Positions 7,299 to 13,502 of a stretch of 17,619 nt of DNA are shown here, one piece after another. The notes beneath the pieces were generated by a model. The model saw only the letters and a list, made by a program, of their open reading frames with translations. It did not search any database and was not told the origin of the DNA. Both the position numbers and the translations under genes were made by a program. Each line of letters begins with the position of its first letter. Positions within the stretch are counted from its first letter, which is position 1. The DNA is from Spirochaetes bacterium RBG_16_67_19 (lineage in GTDB: Bacteria > Spirochaetota > Spirochaetia > SZUA-6 > DRHE01): positions 6,726 through 24,344 of the forward strand of contig MIBK01000030.1 of the NCBI GenBank assembly GCA_001829505.1. Direction: 5' to 3'.

Positions 7299-7982
7299 GT
7301 GCCGCGGCGCTTCAACATCGTCTTCGATTTCGACGGCACCCTGCTGCCCATGCAGCCGTGGGACAGCGAGCAGGAGCTGCTGGCGGTCTGGCTGCAAGGC
7401 CGGCGGCTGCCGGCCTGGAGGCGGCTGTACTGCCGGCTGGTGATGGAGGGGGACCGCAGGGGCTGGCTGAAGAGCGGGTTCAAGAGGCACTACCTGGGCT
7501 TCCTGCGCGGCAGCCCCCGGGAGCTGTTGGACCGGGTGGCCGAACGGCTGGCCGCCCGCATCTCCCCGGAGGACCGCGGCGCCCTGCACGAGCTGGCCGG
7601 GCGCGGGCACCGCCTGATCCTGGCCAGCTGCGGCACCGCGGACCTGAGCGAGCGCGTCCTGGCCTCCTGCGGCGTGCTCCCCTGCTTCGAGGCGGTGCTG
7701 GCCAACCGCTTCCACTTCGCTCAGGACAGGATCTCGGGCCTGCGCCTGGAGGTGCCTTCGGGGCAGGCCAAGCTCCACCTGATGCGGTCCCGGGGTCTGG
7801 ACCCCGCCGACACCGTGTCCGTCGGCGACGGGGCCACCGACCTGCCGCTCTGGGAGTGGTCGGCGGTCCCGGTGGTGATGGACCGCAGCGGCGCGCTGCG
7901 GGCCCGCTTCGCCCGCCGGTCCTACCACTTCGTCTCCGGCACTCCGGGGGTGCCGGAGCTGCTGCGGCGGCTGGGGGGGTAG
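7299..7982 (+). CDS. HAD-superfamily phosphatase, SerB-like (HAD-IB)
   Basis: A 227-residue haloacid-dehalogenase-type phosphatase. The catalytic motifs are all present: nucleophile Asp10 and acid Asp12 in FDFDGTLLP, motif II Ser110 in ILASCGT, motif III Lys158 in GQAKLH and motif IV GDGATD (176-181). An all-helical cap between motifs I and II fits the phosphoserine phosphatase/HAD-IB group, which also includes histidinol- and phosphocholine-phosphatases. I chose GTG 7299 because GAGGA lies 8 bases before it. The upstream in-frame ATG at 7261 lies inside the terminator hairpin. It is followed after 6 bases by a second HAD gene. The substrate is not evident; with an aminotransferase upstream and a kinase downstream, an amino-alcohol phosphate is a reasonable guess. 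Confidence 0.85.
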   Translation: MPRRFNIVFDFDGTLLPMQPWDSEQELLAVWLQGRRLPAWRRLYCRLVMEGDRRGWLKSGFKRHYLGFLRGSPRELLDRVAERLAARISPEDRGALHELAGRGHRLILASCGTADLSERVLASCGVLPCFEAVLANRFHFAQDRISGLRLEVPSGQAKLHLMRSRGLDPADTVSVGDGATDLPLWEWSAVPVVMDRSGALRARFARRSYHFVSGTPGVPELLRRLGG

Positions 7983-7988
7983 CCGGCC

Positions 7989-8972
7989 GTGAGGTACCTC
8001 ATCGCCTTCGATATGGACGGCGTGCTGGCCGACGTTTCCCGCTCCTACCGGGCTGTGGTCCGCGAGACGGCCCGCCGCTTCTTCCGGCCCGCGCCGCGCT
8101 GGCGGGAGGTGCCTCCCGGCCTTTTCTCGCTGGCCGAGCTGGCCCTCCTGAAGCAGGGCGGCGGCCTCAACAACGACTGGGACCTGACCTACCGGGTGAT
8201 CGAGCTGCTGATGGTCCCCCTGGGTCCGGTGCTCCCCGACCGGCACCGCGACCCCTGGGAGCGTTTCCGGCGCACCATGGGCCGGCTGGACCTGGCTCCG
8301 CTGCTGCGCTTCCTGGCCCGCTCCCGCGAACCCCTGCGCGACCTGGCCCGGCGCCCGCGGCCGGCCAATCCCTTCCTGCGCGGTCTTTGCCGCGGCGAGG
8401 TGGGCGGCGGGAACCTGGTCAAGCAGATTTTCCAGGAGGTCTACCTGGGGGCCGAGCGCTTCCGGGCCACCTATGGCTTGCCTCCGCGCGCCTACCGGGG
8501 CAGAGGCTACCTGGAACGGGAGCGGCTGCTGGCCCCCCCGGCGCTGCTGCGCAGCCTGGCCTCGCGCCACCTTCTGGGCATCGCCACCGGCAGGCCGGAG
8601 GCCGAGGCCGGGTACTTCCTGGACCGCTTCGGCCTGCGACCCCTGTTCGGCCAGGTGCTCACCCTGGAGGACTGCCGGCGGGAGGAGCGCCGCGTTTTCC
8701 GGCGCGAAGGCCGGCGCGTGCGCCGGGGAAAGCCGCATCCCTTCCTGCTGGACGCCCTGGCCGGCCGGCTCAAGGCGCGGGTTGGGTGCAGGTACTACGT
8801 GGGCGACATGCCCGACGACATGCAGGCGGCCAGGCGCTCGAGCCGCGGCTTCCAGCCCGTCGGCCTGGTCCAGGCCGCCCCGGACCGGGAAGCGGCCAGG
8901 ATCAGGCTGCTGGAGGCCGGGGCGCGGTGGGTGGCCGACGACTTTCGGGAGCTGGCCGCGTTTTTTCCTTGA
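7989..8972 (+). CDS. HAD-superfamily hydrolase, histidinol-phosphatase-related type
   Basis: A 327-residue HAD protein. Motifs: Asp8 and Asp10 in FDMDGVLADVSRSY, Thr200 in IATGRPEAEAGYFLDRFGL, Lys248 in GKPHPFLL and GDMPDD (272-277). The segment GGGLNNDWDLTYRV (57-70) and the later FQEVYLG...YRGRGYLERERLL match what I recall of the TIGR01548 HAD-IA family, described as histidinol-phosphatase related and known from cyanobacteria, archaea and proteobacteria. Arg-rich stretches (residues 84-125 and 229-247) are longer than I expect for the family. It starts at GTG 6 bases after the first HAD gene, with a G-rich stretch upstream in place of a clear ribosome-binding site. Two consecutive HAD phosphatases after a HisC-like aminotransferase suggest linked steps, but the substrate is unproven. 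Confidence 0.83.
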   Translation: MRYLIAFDMDGVLADVSRSYRAVVRETARRFFRPAPRWREVPPGLFSLAELALLKQGGGLNNDWDLTYRVIELLMVPLGPVLPDRHRDPWERFRRTMGRLDLAPLLRFLARSREPLRDLARRPRPANPFLRGLCRGEVGGGNLVKQIFQEVYLGAERFRATYGLPPRAYRGRGYLERERLLAPPALLRSLASRHLLGIATGRPEAEAGYFLDRFGLRPLFGQVLTLEDCRREERRVFRREGRRVRRGKPHPFLLDALAGRLKARVGCRYYVGDMPDDMQAARRSSRGFQPVGLVQAAPDREAARIRLLEAGARWVADDFRELAAFFP

Positions 8973-8997
8973 CAACCGGCCGCTTTGCTACGAAAAT
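8969..8997 (+). promoter_or_regulatory. Candidate promoter for the choline/ethanolamine kinase gene
   Basis: A perfect TTGACA (8969-8974), a 17-base spacer and GAAAAT (8992-8997, four of six consensus) lie upstream of the kinase. The TGA stop of the HAD gene sits inside the -35 box. A 10-base palindrome GGAGGCCTCC (9017-9026) overlaps the ribosome-binding site and could be a control site. Confidence 0.45.
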
Positions 8998-9032
8998 CGC
9001 TGCCATACGCCGCAAAGGAGGCCTCCACATCC

Positions 9033-10001
9033 ATGAAGCAGCTGAAAAAACGTGATCTCTTGAAGGTGAAGTTCACCGAGGAGGTGGTCAAGGAGCTGCT
9101 GCCCGAGTGGAGCGACGCGCGCAACATGGAGATCGTCGTCCTGGAGGGCGGGATCACCAACAAGCTGTACCGCATCAAGTCCGACAAGGGCGACGTGGCC
9201 GTGCGCATCTACGGGGACCGCACGGAGATGTTCATCAACCGCGATTGGGAAGCGGAGGCCATCGATAAGATGGCCGCCGAGCAGATCTCCCCGAAGCTGG
9301 TGAAGTACATCCCCGAGCAGAAGGTCACCATCGTGGAGTTCGTCACCGGCTGCTACACCATGAAAAACCCTGATTTCCTGAAAGCCGAGCTCCATGAGCT
9401 GATCGTCGACCCCATCCGCCGCATCCACCGCAGCAAGGCCAGGCTCTCCAAGCTTTTCGACCCTCCGGTGGAAGTGGAGAAGATGGCCGCGATTCTGGAA
9501 AAGGACGTGGGGGCCAGCTACCCGGAGTTCGACATCGCCGGCACCCTGCGCAAGTTCCGCAAGCTGGCCGAGCACACCGCCATCCCCAAGAGCGAGTACA
9601 CCGTCAGCCACAACGACCTGCTGGCCGAGAATTTCCTGCTGGTCCAGGATCCCTACAAGGACCGCTTCCCCCGCCCGCTGTACATCATCGACTGGGAATA
9701 CGCCGGCATGGCTCCCCGCTACTACGACCTGGGAGACATGTTCCAGGAAGTGCTGGTCCCCCGGGAGGTGGAGCTGGCGATCGTCGAGCACTACTGCGAC
9801 GGGCAGTGCCCCAACGACACCATGCGCCTGATCGACCTGTACAAGCCCTACCCGGACATCTACTGGTTCCTGTGGGCCCTGATCCAGAAGAACGTCTCGT
9901 CGATCGTGTTCGACTTCTACACCTACGGCAAGGTGAAGTACGACAACGCGCAGAAGAACCTGCGCTTCATCGAGAAGGAATACGGAATCCCGCTGCGCTA
10001 G
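9033..10001 (+). CDS. Choline/ethanolamine kinase family phosphotransferase
   Basis: A 322-residue kinase of the choline/ethanolamine kinase group in the APH fold; it is expected to move the ATP gamma-phosphate to a small amino alcohol. Motifs: the nucleotide loop LEGGITNKLYRI (GGITN at 39-43), VAVRIYGDRTEMFINRD (56-71) including the ATP Lys/Arg region, the Brenner catalytic motif HNDLLAEN (193-200) with Asp195 and Asn200, and the metal-binding Asp220 in IIDWEYAG. The first two motifs read more like eukaryotic ethanolamine kinases than bacterial LicA. The ATG at 9033 has AAAGGAGG 11 bases upstream. No licC, pcs or phospholipid synthesis gene accompanies it. The substrate could also be another small amino alcohol or sugar. 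It ends in a stop shared with the converging operon. Confidence 0.85.
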   Translation: MKQLKKRDLLKVKFTEEVVKELLPEWSDARNMEIVVLEGGITNKLYRIKSDKGDVAVRIYGDRTEMFINRDWEAEAIDKMAAEQISPKLVKYIPEQKVTIVEFVTGCYTMKNPDFLKAELHELIVDPIRRIHRSKARLSKLFDPPVEVEKMAAILEKDVGASYPEFDIAGTLRKFRKLAEHTAIPKSEYTVSHNDLLAENFLLVQDPYKDRFPRPLYIIDWEYAGMAPRYYDLGDMFQEVLVPREVELAIVEHYCDGQCPNDTMRLIDLYKPYPDIYWFLWALIQKNVSSIVFDFYTYGKVKYDNAQKNLRFIEKEYGIPLR

Positions 10002-10945
10002 GCTTTCAGGAACTCCCGCACCGTGGCCACGATCTGGTCGGGCTGCAGGCCGTTGTCCCGCAGCACCTCGTCGTAGGGCCCGCTGGGCGGGAAGCGGTCG
10101 CCCACGCCCACCATGCGCATCGGCGTCGGGAGCTCCCGGGCCAGCAGCTCGGCCACCGCGCTGCCCATTCCCCCGGCCACGTAGTGCTCTTCCACGGTCA
10201 CGATCCGGCCCGTCTCCCGGGCCGCCGCCAGCAGCAGCTCCCGGTCCAGCGGCTTGATGGTGGGCAGGCTGATCAGGCGCACCCCGATGCCCTGGGAACG
10301 CAGGGTTTCCGCGGCCGCGAAGGCCCGCGGCAGGGCCGCCCCGGTGCCGATCAGGGTGACCTCCTTGCCGTCCATCAGGAGGATCCCGCGGCCGATCTGG
10401 AAGGGACAGTCGCTTTCCGCATCGTAGAGCACCGGGATCGGGGGGCTGCCCACCCGCAGGTAGACCGGTCCCACGTGCTCCGCCGCCGCTTTCACCGCCT
10501 TGACCAGCTCGACGGGGTCCCCCGGGGACATGACCACCATGCCCGGAATGGTGCGCAGCAGGGCCGTGTCATCGATGGACTGGTGGGTGGGGCCCAGATC
10601 CGAGTAGGTCAGTCCCGCGGAGCGGCCCACGACCTTGACGTTCTGCCGCATGTAACCCACGTCGTTGCGCACCATCTCGTAGGGCCGGGAGGTGACGAAG
10701 GGGGCAATGGCGGCCACGAAGGGCACCTTGCCGGTGGTGGCCAGCCCCGAGGCGAAGCCGATCACCCCCTGCTCCATGATCCCGAACTCCAGGTGCCGCT
10801 CCGGGAAGCGCTTCTTGAACGGGCTCAGGCCCGAGCCGCTGGAGCTGTCCGCGCTCAGCACCACGATCCGGGGGTCAACCTCCGCCTGGGCCAAAACCGC
10901 CTCCCCGAAGGTCTTCCGGGGGTCCTTCATCTCTCCGCGTTTCAT
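9998..10945 (-). CDS. Transketolase, C-terminal subunit
   Basis: A 315-residue protein equal to the pyrimidine-binding and C-terminal domains of transketolase, made as a separate chain as in many archaea and anaerobes. The TPP-activating Glu58 lies in FGIMEQG, and a pocket His121 in DLGPTHQSIDD. The C-terminal domain has IVTVEEHYVAGGMGSAVAELL, as in transketolases and related thiamin enzymes. It should pair with the N subunit encoded just upstream and use TPP and a divalent metal to move two-carbon ketol units between sugars. The ATG overlaps the N-subunit stop by 4 bases. A second ATG five codons in, preceded by GGAGAG, is possible. It is the last gene of the operon, and no terminator follows. 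Confidence 0.92.
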   Translation of the reverse strand: MKRGEMKDPRKTFGEAVLAQAEVDPRIVVLSADSSSGSGLSPFKKRFPERHLEFGIMEQGVIGFASGLATTGKVPFVAAIAPFVTSRPYEMVRNDVGYMRQNVKVVGRSAGLTYSDLGPTHQSIDDTALLRTIPGMVVMSPGDPVELVKAVKAAAEHVGPVYLRVGSPPIPVLYDAESDCPFQIGRGILLMDGKEVTLIGTGAALPRAFAAAETLRSQGIGVRLISLPTIKPLDRELLLAAARETGRIVTVEEHYVAGGMGSAVAELLARELPTPMRMVGVGDRFPPSGPYDEVLRDNGLQPDQIVATVREFLKA

Positions 10946-11784
10946 CCCAGCGTCCTTTCGATCTCCGCCAGGTCCCGCTCGGCCTGCGCGAGCTCCTCGG
11001 CCGGCGGCTTCCAGTAATGGTATTCCACCTTGCCCTCGGCGAAAGGCAGGCCCTTGGACTTGACCGTGTCCGCCACGATGGCGGAGGGCTTTCCCCGCTC
11101 GAAGGGCGTTTCACCGAGGGTTTTCAGGATGGCCCCGAAGTCGTGTCCGTTCATGCGCCGGGTGGCCCAGCCGAAGGCCTTCCAGCGCTCCTCCAGCGGC
11201 TCGTAGGTCATCACTTCCACGGTGGGCCCGCTGATCTGCAGGCCGTTGCGGTCCACGATGACCACCAGGTTCTCCAGCTTGTGGTGGCCCGCAGCGGCGG
11301 CCGCTTCCCAGTTGGAGCCTTCGGCCAGCTCCCCGTCGCCCATCACCACGAACACGCGGGAAGGCAGGCCCGACAGGCGCAGGCCCAGGGCCATGCCCCC
11401 GGCGATGGACAGGCCGTGGCCCAGGGCCCCGGTGGAGGCCTCCACGCCGGGCAGCTTGTGCATGTCGGGGTGCCCCGGCAGGCGGCAGCCCAGGGAGCCG
11501 TAGGTGTCCAGCAGCTTCTCCTCGAAGTAGCCCCGGGCGGCCAGCGCCGCGTACAGGACCAGGGCCTTGTGCCCGGCCGACACCACCAGGCGGTCGCGCT
11601 CCGGCCAGTCCGGCCGGGCCGGGTCGATCTTCATGACCCGGAAGTACAGGGCGGTGAGCACCTCCGCCATGGAGAGCGCGCCGCCCACGTGCCCGGCCTT
11701 GCCGGCCTTGATCAGGCGCAGGATATTGCGCCGCACCTGCAGCGCCTTCCTTTTCAACTCCAGCTCCTCCGCGGCTTTGAGCAT
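10942..11784 (-). CDS. Transketolase, N-terminal (TPP-binding) subunit
   Basis: A 280-residue protein corresponding to the pyrophosphate-binding domain of transketolase. The TPP/metal motif is complete: GDGELAEGSNWE (149-160) running to DRN (178-180). Active-site His residues of the family are present: His32 in GHVGGALSMAE, His72 in SAGHKALVLYA, His105 in PGHPDMHKLPGVE and the late EYHYWKPP. It works with the C subunit encoded downstream (4-base overlap) and probably supplies transfer between xylulose-5-phosphate or another ketose and an aldose. The start lies one base after the RpiB-like stop (TAG-C-ATG), so the whole set should be translated together. Split transketolases also occur in special pathways such as sulfoglycolysis, so the sugar is uncertain. 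Confidence 0.93.
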   Translation of the reverse strand: MLKAAEELELKRKALQVRRNILRLIKAGKAGHVGGALSMAEVLTALYFRVMKIDPARPDWPERDRLVVSAGHKALVLYAALAARGYFEEKLLDTYGSLGCRLPGHPDMHKLPGVEASTGALGHGLSIAGGMALGLRLSGLPSRVFVVMGDGELAEGSNWEAAAAAGHHKLENLVVIVDRNGLQISGPTVEVMTYEPLEERWKAFGWATRRMNGHDFGAILKTLGETPFERGKPSAIVADTVKSKGLPFAEGKVEYHYWKPPAEELAQAERDLAEIERTLG

Positions 11785-11785
11785 G

Positions 11786-12229
11786 CTAGCCCCGCTTCTG
11801 GTCGTAATTCAGGATGCGCTGCACCTTCGGCTCGGAAGGACCGCCGGGAGTGTACTCCGCCTCCATCCAGATGCGCACCAGCACCTTGGCGTGCTCCAGG
11901 CCGGTGGTGAAGGCGCCCATGGTCATGATGTTGGCGTTGTTGCTCTTGCGGGCCCGCTCGGCGGAGTAGGCGTCGGACACCAGGGCCGCGTAGGCCCCGG
12001 GCACCTTGTTGGCGGCAATGCTCATGCCGATGCCAGTGCCGCAGACCAGGATGCCCCGGTCGTGCTTGCCGGCGGCCACCGACTCGGCCACCCGGATGGC
12101 CACGTTGGCGTAGACCGGGTCCTCGCTGCCGAAGTCCTCGCACTCGTGGCCCAGGTCTGATAGAAGCTTCTTGATCTTCTCCTTCAGCTCCACCGCGTTG
12201 GGATCGCAGCCGATGGCCACCTTTTTCAT
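11786..12229 (-). CDS. RpiB/LacAB-family sugar isomerase, probably a tetrose-type variant
   Basis: A 147-residue member of the RpiB/LacA/LacB family, the normal length. It keeps the P-loop-like region and catalytic Cys63 in GILVCGTGIGMSIAANK. Against E. coli RpiB as I remember it, several conserved residues differ: the CDH motif reads CDP (Pro10), the catalytic His99 position reads Ser96 in ARKSNNAN, and the two phosphate-binding Arg positions read Pro131 and Lys135. The YPD motif reads YAN. The YAN, YSAERA and SNNANI segments instead resemble the D-erythrulose-4-phosphate isomerases EryI/DerI. A four-carbon substrate is therefore more likely than ribose-5-phosphate; this is inference from memory, without an alignment. 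The ATG overlaps the transaldolase stop in ATGA. Confidence 0.85.
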   Translation of the reverse strand: MKKVAIGCDPNAVELKEKIKKLLSDLGHECEDFGSEDPVYANVAIRVAESVAAGKHDRGILVCGTGIGMSIAANKVPGAYAALVSDAYSAERARKSNNANIMTMGAFTTGLEHAKVLVRIWMEAEYTPGGPSEPKVQRILNYDQKRG

Positions 12230-13413
12230 AGGAAGCTCCCCACGTACTCCATCATCTCCTTGGTGGCGCCCACGAACTCCACCTCGTTCTCCAGCAGGGA
12301 GGGGATCTCGTTGAACTGCTCGATGGCGTAGCCGTCCTCCTCGGAGGACAGGCGGAAGTAGGGAATCTGGTTGAGCTTCTCGATGGTCTCCTGGGGTACC
12401 TCGTCGTTCCAATGCGGCTTCAACTCGCGGTTGCGGTAGTACAGCAGCACGTCCCCGAAGACCTTGGGGGGAATGGTGTAGACCAGGTTGCCGCCCATGA
12501 ACATGTCCACGTGCGGGTAGAACCAGTCGCTGCCGCAGCGGTGCAGGCGCGCCGAGCAGATCAGCATCTTGATCGGCAGGTTGCGCTCCTTGAACAGGCG
12601 GGCGCACTTCTTGACCCCCAGCTCCGAGGCGGCGCGCATCTCCAGGGCGTTGATGTTCAGGTTGTCCTTGTCCACCACCCCGCGGAAGGCCTTGGAATCC
12701 TCCAGGCGCCCGGTCATGTGGGTGCAGACCGCCCGCCAGCCGAAGCGCTGGCTCTTTTCCTTCAGGTGCAGCTTGCGCCCCTCGGCCACGGAATTGGCCA
12801 CCGCCATGATCTGCGGCACCGTGAACACGCAGGTGGCGTTGGTGGCGATGCCTTTGGAGGCCAGGTGCTTGAACACCGGGATGCCCTGGGTGGAGCCGGG
12901 GATCTTGACCATGACGTTGGGGGAAAGGGCGGCCAGCTGCTCGCCCATCTCCTTCATGGCCGCCTCATTGCGCATCTGCTGCATGTCCACCTGCCCGGAG
13001 ACATGCCCGTACTTGCCGCCGGAGGACTCGAAGATCGGCAGCAGCTTCTCCGCCCCGCGCTTGACCACCTCGAAGTAGACCTGGGTGAACAGCCCGTACT
13101 TGGAGCGGCCCTTGTAAGCCTTGCGCTTTTCCTTGATGACCCCGGCCCACTCCTCCTTGCGGGTCTTCAACACGGCCCAGGACAGGGGGGGATTGGTGGT
13201 GCAGCCCTTGAAGATCCAGCTGGAAGCCGGGGCATCCCAGTACAGGGTCTCCAGCTCCTGCTTGAACCAGGCCTTTTCCTCGTCGCTCAGCTTGTTCTTG
13301 AGGAAATCTTCCTTAAAATTGGGCCAGACCAGGGGGGAGGAATCCCACCAGATCTCGGTATCGGGGCTCATGGCCTGGATGGTCTTCCAGGCATTGCTCA
13401 AGGCATTAGACAT
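12226..13413 (-). CDS. Transaldolase-family protein, divergent
   Basis: A 395-residue class I aldolase of the transaldolase family, longer than the 316 or so residues of TalB. Landmarks: Asp24 in IWWDSSPLVW, Asn74 in CTTNPPLSW, the Schiff-base Lys170 in NVMVKIPGS, Thr194 in TNATCVFTVPQ and THMTGRLEDS corresponding to the SPFVGR region. The spacing Lys170-Thr194 equals that of TalB. The residue equivalent to catalytic Glu96 of TalB is Gln141 (VSGQVD), as in fructose-6-phosphate aldolase. About 110 extra C-terminal residues, ending in EYVGSFL, are Trp/Tyr-rich. I use the ATG at 13413, 8 bases from AAAGGAG; an ATG two codons upstream is too close. It leads the TAL-RpiB-TKN-TKC operon. Confidence 0.88.
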   Translation of the reverse strand: MSNALSNAWKTIQAMSPDTEIWWDSSPLVWPNFKEDFLKNKLSDEEKAWFKQELETLYWDAPASSWIFKGCTTNPPLSWAVLKTRKEEWAGVIKEKRKAYKGRSKYGLFTQVYFEVVKRGAEKLLPIFESSGGKYGHVSGQVDMQQMRNEAAMKEMGEQLAALSPNVMVKIPGSTQGIPVFKHLASKGIATNATCVFTVPQIMAVANSVAEGRKLHLKEKSQRFGWRAVCTHMTGRLEDSKAFRGVVDKDNLNINALEMRAASELGVKKCARLFKERNLPIKMLICSARLHRCGSDWFYPHVDMFMGGNLVYTIPPKVFGDVLLYYRNRELKPHWNDEVPQETIEKLNQIPYFRLSSEEDGYAIEQFNEIPSLLENEVEFVGATKEMMEYVGSFL

Positions 13414-13502
13414 GCACATCGCTCCTTTCAGGGTTTGCGCTCAGAGAATGGGAGTATAGACCTTTCAATGTTCCTTCTAGTTACCAGAAGAGAGGAATTT
13501 TG

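Noticed and set aside
7158..8975. 605-residue minus-strand open frame
   Set aside because: It is antisense to both HAD genes, which have complete catalytic motifs; its own translation shows no known domain.
11786..12607. A longer, 273-residue start for the RpiB-like gene
   Set aside because: The upstream extension lies in the transaldolase gene in another frame and is Arg/Pro-rich. The ATG at 12229 gives the normal family length and an ATGA overlap.
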